Source: an uncultured Lachnospiraceae bacterium
GTDB taxonomy: Bacteria > Bacillota > Clostridia > Lachnospirales > Lachnospiraceae
Assembly: GCA_947586255.1 (NCBI GenBank)
Contig: CANPXP010000009.1
Span: forward strand, 1-60,952
DNA length: 60,952 bases
Direction: 5' to 3'
Shown here: positions 8,434 to 16,340 of the stretch, in pieces
How the letters are laid out: the number at the start of each line of letters is the position of its first letter
Position numbering within the stretch: the first letter of the stretch is position 1
Position numbers and translations under genes: made by a program
Notes under the pieces: generated by a model
What the model saw: the letters and a program-made list of their open reading frames with translations, nothing else
What the model was told of the DNA's origin: nothing
Databases searched by the model: none

Positions 8434-9354
8434 CTATGCATTGGCCATCGCGCAGAGTTCATCCAGCATCTTCGGAAGCTCCGTCGCCATATTCTCATCT
8501 GTAAACTGGCATGTGCCGACCTTCTTATGGCCGCCGCCGCCGTATTTGAGCATGAGACTTCCCACGTTCACGTCGCTGGTCTTGTTCAGAATGCTGTAAC
8601 CGACCGCCGCGGAGCAGCCGAGACCGCCCTTGCCGTTGACGATCCAGGCAGAGATATTCTGTTCCGGATACATGCTGTAAATCATGAAGCGGTTGCCGGT
8701 ATAGATCGTCTCCACGCCCCGCAGATCCGAGATAATCACGTTGCCGCGGATTTCCGTGTGAGCCTTGACCATCTCCTTGAACTTTTCGGTCTGTTCATTG
8801 TACACTTCGATGCGCTCCTTGACATCGGGAAGATTCAGAATTTCCTCCGTCGTCATGGTGCGGCAGGCGTCGATCAGCTTCTCCATCAGCTGATAGTTGG
8901 AGATCGTAAAGTTGCGGAACCGTCCGAGCCCCGTCCTGGGATCCATCAGATATCCCACCAGAATCCAGCCCTTCGGATTCTGAATTTCATCGATGGTGAG
9001 GTTGCCCGAATCCACCTTATCGACCGCCTCCATCATATCGTCAAACTGCGGGAATCTCTCTCTGCCGCCGTAGTACTCATATATGATTCGCGCGCAGGAG
9101 GGCGTGATACGGCTCTCCCCTTTGTACTTGCCTGCCAGCTGCAGCCTCTCATGCTCGCTGGAATGATGATCGAACCACAGTCCGCAGCCTTCCACATAAG
9201 GCACATTGGCCAGGCAGTCGTCCTCCGTGATCTCAATCAGACCGTCCTGCAGGTCTTTGGGATGCGCAAATTTCCAATGGTCAATAATGCCCGCTTCCTT
9301 CAATAACGCTCCGCAGGCAAGCCCGTCAAAATCCGAACGCGTCACTAATCTCAT
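8434..9354 (-). CDS. DHH/DHHA1 family phosphoesterase
   Basis: A 306-residue DHH phosphoesterase. Motif I is RSDFDGLACG near the start (metal-binding Asp pair), the DHH motif is WFDHHSSEHER, and the C-terminal DHHA1 half carries the substrate-binding KYGGGGHKKVGTCQF. The family includes nanoRNases, cyclic-dinucleotide phosphodiesterases and exopolyphosphatase-like enzymes; the substrate here cannot be told, though exopolyphosphatase activity would fit the nearby VTC polymerase. Start chosen at ATG 9354 because GGAGG lies nine bases upstream; an in-frame extension to 9420 has none. Confidence 0.88.
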   Translation of the reverse strand: MRLVTRSDFDGLACGALLKEAGIIDHWKFAHPKDLQDGLIEITEDDCLANVPYVEGCGLWFDHHSSEHERLQLAGKYKGESRITPSCARIIYEYYGGRERFPQFDDMMEAVDKVDSGNLTIDEIQNPKGWILVGYLMDPRTGLGRFRNFTISNYQLMEKLIDACRTMTTEEILNLPDVKERIEVYNEQTEKFKEMVKAHTEIRGNVIISDLRGVETIYTGNRFMIYSMYPEQNISAWIVNGKGGLGCSAAVGYSILNKTSDVNVGSLMLKYGGGGHKKVGTCQFTDENMATELPKMLDELCAMANA

Positions 9355-9463
9355 ACTAATCCTCCACCTTTGCCCAATCAGTTTCACGGCGCAACACTTA
9401 TGCCGTCTCGAGTCTATCACATAATATTATAGACAATCTTCCCCTGTTTTTCAATATCGGGAA

Positions 9464-9504
9464 ATATAAAAAAGGACAGGAAAAGTCTCCTTCTCCCTGT
9501 CCTT
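9464..9504 (-). terminator. rho-independent terminator of the small membrane-peptide gene
   Basis: Inverted arms AAGGACAGG (9504-9496) and CCTGTCCTT (9480-9472) with a 15-base loop are followed, reading left, by a run of T (complement of 9466-9471). It lies 36 bases after the stop of the 38-residue ORF. Confidence 0.75.
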
Positions 9505-9539
9505 CAGGTTCTATTCACACATTTTGTCTCCCGCTGCGC

Positions 9540-9656
9540 CTATTCATCTTCCCCGATATCCTGAGACGCCGCAATCGCCGATACGACAGACGACACCACC
9601 GCGATTACAACAGGAATGATAACAACAATCAAACCGCCCGCCAATAACAGAAACAT
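9540..9656 (-). CDS. 38-residue single-span membrane peptide
   Basis: This very short gene encodes MFLLLAGGLIVVII, then PVVIAVVSSVVSAIAA and an acidic tail SQDIGEDE: one hydrophobic helix with an acidic C-terminus. A textbook ribosome site, AGGAGGTA (9661-9668), sits four to five bases before the ATG, and a clear terminator follows, so it is very probably expressed alone. I recognise no family. Its form would fit a small membrane-protein regulator, a type I toxin or a leader peptide; no antisense RNA was identified. Confidence 0.7.
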   Translation of the reverse strand: MFLLLAGGLIVVIIPVVIAVVSSVVSAIAASQDIGEDE

Positions 9657-9716
9657 AGTCTACCTCCTGCCCGGGAAAAACACACAACCGACCGCTGCTT
9701 CCATCGGTAGATAAAA

Positions 9717-9804
9717 CGGAGAAGGAGGGATTTGAACCCTCGCGCCGCGTAAGCGACCTACACCCTTAGCAGGGGCGCCTCTTCAGCCTCTTGAGTACTT
9801 CTCC
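9717..9804 (-). tRNA. tRNA-Ser (GCT)
   Basis: Acceptor arms GGAGAAG and CTTCTCC pair perfectly, the anticodon loop CTGCTAA gives GCT, and a long variable arm marks a serine tRNA. The T loop is GTTCAAATC. Discriminator G is at 9717; the 3' CCA is not encoded. Confidence 0.95.
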
Positions 9805-9843
9805 AAAGTCTGAACTACCTCTACCAATAACAACGCAACTGTT

Positions 9844-9872
9844 ATTATACCCAAGCCATGCCCGTTTGTCAA
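9844..9872 (-). promoter_or_regulatory. promoter of tRNA-Ser
   Basis: Consensus -35 TTGACA (9872-9867) and -10 TATAAT (9849-9844) with a 17-base spacer, 39 bases before the mature tRNA 5' end. Confidence 0.85.
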
Positions 9873-9930
9873 CGCTTTCACCATATTTTATACTGCTATG
9901 CTCTGCGCATTTTCGCGCTTATGCGTGCTT

Positions 9931-10485
9931 TTACCGCTCGCTGCGGTACGCTTCTATCGCCGTTTCATACAGATTATTGCCCACGGCGTCGATCACAACG
10001 ATCACGGGGAAGTCCTTTACCTCCAGCCTGCGGATCGCCTCCGTCCCGAGATCCTCGTATGCGATCACCTCAGCGCTCGTGATGGATCGGGAGAGAAGTG
10101 CCCCCGCGCCTCCCACCGCCGCAAAATAAACCGCCCCGTTTCTGACAATCGCCTCTCGCACAGCCTCCGCCCTTTTGCCCTTGCCGATCATACCAAGAAG
10201 CCCTCTGTCCAGGAGCGCCGGCGCATATTTGTCCATGCGGCTGGCCGTGGTCGGCCCGGCAGAACCGATGGGTCTTCCTTCCCGCGCCGGAGACGGCCCC
10301 ATATAATAAATGATATTGCCGTCCACGTCGAACGGCAGCGGCTCGCCCCGATCCAGCGCTTCCTGCATTCTCTTGTGCGCCGCGTCCCGCGCCGTATAGA
10401 TTGTCCCGGTAATATACACATAATCGCCGGCACGCAGTTCGCGTGCGGTTTCCCTGCTCACAGGCGCCTGTATATGCCGCTCCAT
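9931..10485 (-). CDS. fumarate hydratase, Fe-S type, beta subunit
   Basis: A 184-residue beta subunit of the class I (tartrate/fumarate) hydro-lyases, equal to the C-terminal part of single-chain FumA. Visible family motifs are RAGDYVYITGTIYTARDAAH, YYMGPSPAREGRPIGSAGPTT and IGKGKRAEAVREA, which shape the substrate site. Together with the alpha subunit it interconverts fumarate and malate in the anaerobe's partial citric acid cycle. It starts 18 bases after the alpha-subunit gene ends, consistent with an operon. Confidence 0.93.
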   Translation of the reverse strand: MERHIQAPVSRETARELRAGDYVYITGTIYTARDAAHKRMQEALDRGEPLPFDVDGNIIYYMGPSPAREGRPIGSAGPTTASRMDKYAPALLDRGLLGMIGKGKRAEAVREAIVRNGAVYFAAVGGAGALLSRSITSAEVIAYEDLGTEAIRRLEVKDFPVIVVIDAVGNNLYETAIEAYRSER

Positions 10486-10503
10486 CTCTCTTACCAGCCT
10501 TTC

Positions 10504-11346
10504 TTACAAAATCCGCACCGCGTGTCTGTTCACATGACAGCAAATATTGACCGCCACCGGCAGACCCGCGATATGCGTCGGATATGTATTGATGTTGACC
10601 GCCAGCGCCGTAGTCGTGCCGCCCAGTCCTCCCGGCCCGATTCCCGTCCTGTTGATCCGTGCCAGCATCTCCTCTTCCAGCTCTCTCACATAGGGGACGG
10701 AAGATCGCTCGCTGACAGGCCTCGTCAGCGCCTTTTTGGCCAGCAGCGCACATTTTTCAAAGGTGCCGCCAATGCCGACGCCCACAACCATCGGCGGACA
10801 GGCGTTCGGTCCGGCCTCCTCAACCGCCGTGAGAATCGCGTTTTTGACGCCCTCTATGCCGTCGGCGGGTTTGAGCATAAATATCCTGCTCATATTTTCA
10901 CTGCCGAAACCCTTGGGCGCAACCGTAATTTTGACACGGTCGCCTTCCGCAATCTCGTAATGAATGACCGCCGGCGTATTGTCCTTTGTATTCTCCCTGA
11001 TCAGCGGATCGCCCACGACAGATTTGCGCAGATACCCTTCCGTATATCCCTGTCGGACGCCTTCATGGATCGCCTCCTCCAGAAGACCGCCGGCAAAGTG
11101 CACGTCCTGCCCGATCTCCATGAAGATTACTGCCATACCGGTGTCCTGACAGATGGGAATCATGTCCTCCCCCGCAATCTTCAGGTTCTCCTGGAGCTGA
11201 CACAGAATCTGTCTGCCGAGAGGCGCCTTCTCGCTCTGTACGGCGGCCCTCATCGCTTCCTCCATATCCTCCGCCAGAAAATGATTTGCTTCGATGCACA
11301 TCTCTTTAATATTCCGTGTGACATCCGCAACATCTATCGTCCGCAT
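10504..11346 (-). CDS. fumarate hydratase, Fe-S type, alpha subunit
   Basis: A 280-residue alpha subunit of the oxygen-sensitive two-subunit fumarase. The expected [4Fe-4S] cysteines are C66 (PICQDTGM), C183 (GPNACPP) and one of C269/C270 (NICCHVNRH). The glycine-rich segment GIGPGGLGGTTTA is also present. The family includes tartrate dehydratase; fumarase is more likely from gene order alone with the beta subunit directly downstream. Full length, no anomaly. Confidence 0.93.
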   Translation of the reverse strand: MRTIDVADVTRNIKEMCIEANHFLAEDMEEAMRAAVQSEKAPLGRQILCQLQENLKIAGEDMIPICQDTGMAVIFMEIGQDVHFAGGLLEEAIHEGVRQGYTEGYLRKSVVGDPLIRENTKDNTPAVIHYEIAEGDRVKITVAPKGFGSENMSRIFMLKPADGIEGVKNAILTAVEEAGPNACPPMVVGVGIGGTFEKCALLAKKALTRPVSERSSVPYVRELEEEMLARINRTGIGPGGLGGTTTALAVNINTYPTHIAGLPVAVNICCHVNRHAVRIL

Positions 11347-11375
11347 TTACCCGTTTAGTCCTTTCCAAAATATGA

Positions 11376-11786
11376 TCAGTCCGCCAATATCTTCCGAATC
11401 TCTTCCAGTTCTTCCTCTTTCGGCTCGCCCGGCTTCCAGCCGATCTTCTGTCCATCCGCCGGATATCTGGGTATCATGTGCATGTGAAAATGAAATACGG
11501 TCTGCCCTGCCAGATCACCGTTGTTCTGCACCAGGTTGAGCCCTTCACAGCCAAGGCGGTCCCGCATCTTCTCCGCCATCTTTTTCGCCACTCTCATGAC
11601 TCCGCAGGCCGCCTCTTCCGGCAGCTCATACAAATTGGCGTAATGCTCCTTCGGCAGGATCAGCGCATGTCCCCTCGTCGCCGGTCCCAAGTCCAGAATC
11701 ACGCGGAAGTTCTCGTCTTCGTACAGGGTCTTGGACGGAATCTCTCCGTTTGCGATCTTACAGAAAATACAGTTGTCTTTCATCAT
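11376..11786 (-). CDS. HIT family nucleotide hydrolase
   Basis: A 136-residue histidine-triad protein, most like Hint/PKCI purine nucleoside phosphoramidases. The N-terminal zinc-like CIFCKIANGEIPS is followed by the catalytic triad region HFHMHMIPRYP near residue 110. Such enzymes hydrolyse AMP-lysine or AMP-NH2 type substrates. GGAGG stands in front of two adjacent ATG codons (MMKDN), either of which could be used. Confidence 0.92.
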   Translation of the reverse strand: MMKDNCIFCKIANGEIPSKTLYEDENFRVILDLGPATRGHALILPKEHYANLYELPEEAACGVMRVAKKMAEKMRDRLGCEGLNLVQNNGDLAGQTVFHFHMHMIPRYPADGQKIGWKPGEPKEEELEEIRKILAD

Positions 11787-11848
11787 GCTTCCTCCGTTTC
11801 AAATCTACAAATATATCATATATCAGACAGACGCTCCGTCCGAAAATC

Positions 11849-12859
11849 CTACATACCCGCCGGGCGCGCGCCGAACACGAGCACCTGATCCAGCGCCCGC
11901 AGAATCTTGAAATCTCCCTTCATTTTCATGTCGCCGCCCATAAAGGAGGCCTGGAAGGTGTTTTTGCCGGACAGAATATCGCCGAGCGCCTCTCTCGTCA
12001 TCTGCATCTCCACGTCAACCCGGCTCCCCTCGCCGTAGAAACACTGGAAACTGCCGCCGTTCACCTCGATGATGAGCGGCGTCTTCTTGCCCTCTATGAG
12101 CAGCTTATAATTGCCCGCAAGTCCCGGCTGCGGCTTAAAGTGCTCCTGAATCTCCTTCAGAAATTCTGTCGTATCTTCCTTCTTGCTGTTTCCCATCATA
12201 TCCCGGAACATGCTTGCCAGTTCCTGAATATCCTCTTTCTGCCTCTGCACATAGGTATCGTCCGACACATATTGGGACAGCTGCTCCGATTCCTGCGGCG
12301 TGAAGTTGATATTTTTGGTGATCGTAATCTTCTGCTTCACCGCCTGATTGCTGGTGGGCAGACACGCTATCTTCTGATTGATCGTGCGGTACAGATTCTC
12401 CGCATTTTTTTCTATAATCCGTATATACTCCTCGCTCTCTTCGAGAATCGAAGTGTCCGCAATGTAGCCGCAGATGCCGTCGCAGGGAATCCCTCCCAGA
12501 ATCTCCCACGCGGTCGTCAGGTTCAGCTTGCCGTCCCGCTCGCCGTACGTAGTCGACATGACCACCGGCAGCATATAGATCCGGCTGATCTTCTCCTTGT
12601 CGCCGTACAGCCAGCAGGCATCCAGAAACTGCTGCATATATCCGCCTATTCCATACCACTCAATCGTGGTCGCCAGAATCACGCCGTCGGCGTCCTTCAG
12701 ACTCTGGGGCAGCGTTGTAATGCCGTTTTTCAGCTCATAGAGCTGGAACTGCTCCACCGTGACGCGCAGCTCCTCCAGCACCTCTTTCATTTTATTTATG
12801 ACAAAAAGAGTCGGGTCATCCATCAGACCCCTGCCGCCGTAATAAATATTAATTTTCAT
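11849..12859 (-). CDS. flavodoxin-like NAD(P)H reductase fused to an SCP2 domain
   Basis: A 336-residue two-domain protein. Residues 1-170 form a flavodoxin-like fold of the NADPH-dependent FMN reductase kind, with ATTIEWYGIGGYMQQFLDAC at the flavin side. The last about 100 residues (TEFLKEIQEHFKPQPGLAG to the end) resemble the sterol-carrier SCP2 lipid-binding fold, with DVEMQMTREALGDILSGK and FMGGDMKMKGD typical of it. Electron transfer to or from a bound lipid is a reasonable guess only. Its ATG overlaps the rhomboid stop (ATGA), so it is co-translated with that gene. Confidence 0.8.
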   Translation of the reverse strand: MKINIYYGGRGLMDDPTLFVINKMKEVLEELRVTVEQFQLYELKNGITTLPQSLKDADGVILATTIEWYGIGGYMQQFLDACWLYGDKEKISRIYMLPVVMSTTYGERDGKLNLTTAWEILGGIPCDGICGYIADTSILEESEEYIRIIEKNAENLYRTINQKIACLPTSNQAVKQKITITKNINFTPQESEQLSQYVSDDTYVQRQKEDIQELASMFRDMMGNSKKEDTTEFLKEIQEHFKPQPGLAGNYKLLIEGKKTPLIIEVNGGSFQCFYGEGSRVDVEMQMTREALGDILSGKNTFQASFMGGDMKMKGDFKILRALDQVLVFGARPAGM

Positions 12860-13929
12860 CCAAATCTCTGTCCTTTCCTGTCCTGCCGCACAGACTGCAT
12901 GACTCCAATGACCGCAGCGGCGGCAAATCCCATAAGAACTCCGCCTATGTGCGCGGCGTTATTGACGTTTGCGGAAGTAAATCCGCAGTATATGGAAAAT
13001 ACGATCGCAAAAACCAGCCTGCCCGTCGTCACATATTCCAACCTGCCGTGGTTCATCAGCACTAGAACGAGCAACGCCCCCTCCACGCCGAAGACCGCAC
13101 CGCTGGCTCCCACGGAACTGCAGGGCTGCACTGTAAGAATTTCATACCCAGCCGAAAAAACATTCCCCGCTAAGCCCGCAAGGAAATAGATCAACGCATA
13201 AGGGGCATGTCCCAGTTTCTTCTCCACGATTTCCCCGACATAATACAGTACAATCATGTTACTGAAAAGATGCTGCACATCCGCGTGCAAAAACAGCGAT
13301 GTGAAGATCCGGTAACAGGAGCCGTCCGCCGCAATCGCCGCCACGCCGAACGCACCTTTATTATATAACACATCTCCGGTAATTGTACATATCAGAAATA
13401 CGAGCACATTGACGACCACAAGGCAGATATTGACCCAGGGCAGCGCCGAGATGCGCTCACGCGTCCACCCCGCCCCGGCATGATCGCCCTCCTCCGGAAA
13501 TTCCTCGTCATGCGCCGTCTCATAGTCATAGGACTGCCCCGACAGATAATCCTCCAGAATGCTCTTCCACCCATAGAAATCGGCTGCCTGATTTTCATGA
13601 ATGATCAGGCGTCTGCAGCCCGTATCAATCAGCCAGCAAAACCTGTCGCAGGCGCACAGCCTCTTCGCAAGCTGCGTGTCCGCTGTCAGAATCAGCGTCA
13701 GCATGTGTACGTCCGTCCCGGCACGGCTGCTCAGAAATTCTACGCCCTTCTCTTTCATATGCGCATACTGATCCTCGGAAATGTAGATTCCCTGACGGTA
13801 ATCAATGACAAATATAGCCGTGATCCCCTGACCTTCTCTGCGATAATAAAAGGTATACTCAGGAAGATTGGTCGGAATTTTATCGTATCCAGCCGAGTAA
13901 AACAGGCGTTCTATCTGCTCCGGTTCCAT
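12856..13929 (-). CDS. rhomboid-family intramembrane serine protease
   Basis: A 357-residue rhomboid with a long soluble N-terminal part (1-160) resembling the cytoplasmic extension in some clostridial rhomboids, then six membrane helices. The catalytic Ser is S276 in GASG and the catalytic His is H327 in NAAHIGG; HLFSN (220-224) is the conserved oxyanion-side helix motif. It cleaves within or next to membrane helices. It lies at the downstream end of the Tad run, 84 bases after the FHA gene, so pilus or pseudopilin proteins are conceivable substrates (inference). Confidence 0.88.
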   Translation of the reverse strand: MEPEQIERLFYSAGYDKIPTNLPEYTFYYRREGQGITAIFVIDYRQGIYISEDQYAHMKEKGVEFLSSRAGTDVHMLTLILTADTQLAKRLCACDRFCWLIDTGCRRLIIHENQAADFYGWKSILEDYLSGQSYDYETAHDEEFPEEGDHAGAGWTRERISALPWVNICLVVVNVLVFLICTITGDVLYNKGAFGVAAIAADGSCYRIFTSLFLHADVQHLFSNMIVLYYVGEIVEKKLGHAPYALIYFLAGLAGNVFSAGYEILTVQPCSSVGASGAVFGVEGALLVLVLMNHGRLEYVTTGRLVFAIVFSIYCGFTSANVNNAAHIGGVLMGFAAAAVIGVMQSVRQDRKGQRFG

Positions 13930-14012
13930 GACCCGCTCCCTATGTTCTCCAAAATAGCCGCCGCTTATTTGAGATTATCATTTTCGCTATGTCATGTCAA
14001 ACAAATACTGTC

Positions 14013-15428
14013 TTACCGATAACAGTAATTCATACTGCCAAAACGGATTTCGTCGCCCGGCTCGATCTCCACAGTCTCCTGCGGCTGCATGCGCAGACCG
14101 TTTTTGTATGTCCCGTTGGTAGAATTCATATCGGTCAGCAACACCCGCTCTCCCTGCATGTCGAATCTTGCATGGATCCTGCTGACAGAGGCATCGGCGA
14201 TCACATGATCCACACAGCCCGCCATCTTTCCTATCGTGTACGGAAAACGCTTCAGTTCAATATGATTCTTATTTTTTCTGTCCAACGCGTACAACTTGAA
14301 TTCCCGCTCCGCGCTTCCGTCAAAGAAAACCGTATTGGCACAGCCGTCAAGATTCTTCGCCGGCTGCGCCCGCATCTCTGTTTCACTGCGGTTTGCCATC
14401 TCCAAATCCATATCCCGGCTGATTACGCCACTCAGCGAGGGCATAACCGCATCCGCCGGCTCAACTGTCTGCCGGAAATCTCCCTGCCCCTCGTACAGCT
14501 CTTTCGCCAAATCCGGATAATATTCCTGTCTGTTCCCGTCGCCCTGCCCGGCTGCCGCGCTCCTTCCCTTTTTTCCGCTTGCGACCAGTCCCGCGATACA
14601 GACGAACAGGCAAAGTCCCATAACCGCCACAGCCCCGTATATCATGAGCTCCTCGCCTTGCGTCAGCTCATATATATTGTACACGGCGATCGCGCCCGCT
14701 ATGCCGCAGACCGACAACACGGCGAACAGCAGGCTGAACCATTTTCCTTTTGCGGCTCCTCTGCTTTTTCTTTCCGAGGCGGAAGGCGGCTGCAGCGCGT
14801 CATATTCCTCCGTCTTCATTCCACAGTCTTCCTCCGCCTCTGCCCGATACTCGGGAAACCGCACAATCTCCTGTACAGGCTCTTCCCCTTCCTCCAATAT
14901 ACGCAGAGCATCCTCTACATAGAAGCCGCCGTTCTCCGCCATCTCACAGATCCGATATACCTTTTCCGCAAGATCTCTGTCCTCGGCGTCGATATGTTCC
15001 AGCAGAAAATCCGCAAACGCCCTGCCGCCTCCGCCCTCTTCGTCTCGATAGTCCGGATAGTACAATCCGATATATTTCCGGGAAGCCATATCATAATAGA
15101 TATGTTCCGGAAAAAGCACCAGCCCGCTCTCCTCCATAAAATATTCCGCAAGTTTTTCATATATCCCGTTGATCTGCCGCAGGATATCCTTTACCTGCGC
15201 GCCGGACATTTTCCTGCCGCGAAACATACTGTCCAGCGACGCGCGGGAACTGATATCGTAATAATAGTATGCGCTGCCATTGACATACCGCACGGAACAG
15301 GGCAGTATCTCCCGGATCCTGCCCGATGCGAGAACTCTGTACCGGTAACTGTCCGCCGTCTCGCGATGCATACACTGCAATATCATGTAATTATGACCGT
15401 AATCTCTGTAATATTTTGCCTCCAGCAT
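14013..15428 (-). CDS. DUF6382 and FHA domain membrane protein
   Basis: A 471-residue protein. The N-terminal half is a DUF6382-like region; two membrane helices follow (about 245-300, GKWFSLLFAVLSVCGIAGAI and YGAVAVMGLCLFVCIAGLVA), and the last 100 residues are an FHA domain with SRIHARF and MNSTNGTYKNG, the phosphothreonine-binding loops. FHA proteins read Ser/Thr-kinase signals; no kinase gene is in the window. It sits 25 bases after the last TadE-like gene and belongs to the pilus operon, suggesting phospho-control of pilus assembly (inference). Confidence 0.85.
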   Translation of the reverse strand: MLEAKYYRDYGHNYMILQCMHRETADSYRYRVLASGRIREILPCSVRYVNGSAYYYYDISSRASLDSMFRGRKMSGAQVKDILRQINGIYEKLAEYFMEESGLVLFPEHIYYDMASRKYIGLYYPDYRDEEGGGGRAFADFLLEHIDAEDRDLAEKVYRICEMAENGGFYVEDALRILEEGEEPVQEIVRFPEYRAEAEEDCGMKTEEYDALQPPSASERKSRGAAKGKWFSLLFAVLSVCGIAGAIAVYNIYELTQGEELMIYGAVAVMGLCLFVCIAGLVASGKKGRSAAAGQGDGNRQEYYPDLAKELYEGQGDFRQTVEPADAVMPSLSGVISRDMDLEMANRSETEMRAQPAKNLDGCANTVFFDGSAEREFKLYALDRKNKNHIELKRFPYTIGKMAGCVDHVIADASVSRIHARFDMQGERVLLTDMNSTNGTYKNGLRMQPQETVEIEPGDEIRFGSMNYCYR

Positions 15429-15453
15429 GGTATTCTCCCTTCCAATTCATTGC

Positions 15454-15927
15454 CTAATCCGCCTGACTGATCATTCCCGCGAATGAATCCACCGCATGTT
15501 CCACCCATCTGCTCTTACGTATGATGTGGGTCGGATTGATAATTTGTGCCCGCGCCTGCGTACGGATCTGCCATCCCTGCTGCCCGTACATCGTAAAATC
15601 CGTCCTGATCGGCACGTTCACGCGGCACTCGCCGATCACATCGGCATAATTGCCATTCCGGTCCGCACTGCCCCGCACTTCGCTTGTCGCAAAATATTTC
15701 CCGCCAAACTGCTCCTTCATATGCGCGCTGATATAGGGAACCACATTCTCCTCCCGCTTCTGGATGCTGCCCCGGAAACAGACTGCATAGGCGTCCTGGA
15801 ACAGCACGCACTTATCGTACGAGTAAAACGCCAGATAGATCAGAAACACAAACAGAAAAATTGTCCATGTAACAATAAAAGTCGCCTCCACCGTCATGTA
15901 CCCGCCGGCCTTTTTTCTCACAGACAT
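15454..15927 (-). CDS. TadE-like pseudopilin
   Basis: A 157-residue protein with an N-terminal AGGYMTVEATFIVTWTIFLF, the TadE-type start in which a short basic stretch is followed by Thr-Val-Glu and a membrane helix (about 8-33), then an extracellular domain. TadE/TadF proteins are minor pilus components processed by the prepilin peptidase. Start at ATG 15927, overlapping the peptidase stop by ten bases and preceded by GGGGGTGAC; a much longer open frame to 16338 is only the shadow of the neighbouring gene. Confidence 0.8.
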   Translation of the reverse strand: MSVRKKAGGYMTVEATFIVTWTIFLFVFLIYLAFYSYDKCVLFQDAYAVCFRGSIQKREENVVPYISAHMKEQFGGKYFATSEVRGSADRNGNYADVIGECRVNVPIRTDFTMYGQQGWQIRTQARAQIINPTHIIRKSRWVEHAVDSFAGMISQAD

Positions 15928-16340
15928 ACCGTCACCCCCAATCCGATCAGCAGAAACGGCGCAAACGGCAGACTGTCGTCCCCCGACGCCCTTCTGAGCG
16001 CCAGCAGCACAAGCACCACAAACGATTCCAGCAGAAGACTGACCATAATGATCACAAAACATTTCCACAGTCCCGCAAACAACCCGACCATGACAAGCAT
16101 CCAGCCATCCCCATATCCCACCTTTTCCCTGCTGATATAACTCAACAGCCAGAACATCGTCCCCGGAATGATCGCCGCTGCCGCGGACTGCCACGTTCCG
16201 TCTCCCGACAGTCCTCTCATCCGAAGCACAAGCGCGGTTATGATGCCAAGCCACACGACGGCAAGAGGAATTTTCTTTTCCACGCTGTCGCACACCGCGC
16301 AGATACCCAGGAATACAAAAGCCAGGATCTCTACCCACAT
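15918..16340 (-). CDS. prepilin (type IV leader) peptidase, second copy
   Basis: A 140-residue membrane aspartic protease of the A24 family. The two catalytic Asp are in ICAVCDSVEKKIP (early loop) and KVGYGDGWMLV (the GxGD motif), with about five hydrophobic helices. It removes the short basic leader of Flp-type prepilins and pseudopilins. Start at ATG 16340 with GGGAGGTGC seven bases upstream; it overlaps the previous gene by ten bases. A second A24 peptidase opens this same operon at 24 kb, so the locus has two. Confidence 0.85.
   Translation of the reverse strand: MWVEILAFVFLGICAVCDSVEKKIPLAVVWLGIITALVLRMRGLSGDGTWQSAAAAIIPGTMFWLLSYISREKVGYGDGWMLVMVGLFAGLWKCFVIIMVSLLLESFVVLVLLALRRASGDDSLPFAPFLLIGLGVTVCL

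Noticed and set aside
7747-9306. 519-codon plus-strand frame across the YitT and DHH genes
   Set aside because: It crosses two well-supported minus-strand genes and has shadow-type composition; no ribosome site.
15928-16338. N-terminal extension of the TadE-like gene (to 16338) and similar ones before the prepilin peptidase, DUF5702 and ABC ATPase genes
   Set aside because: These extensions lie over neighbouring genes in another frame and read as low-information sequence; internal ATG codons with ribosome sites or coupled stops fit better.
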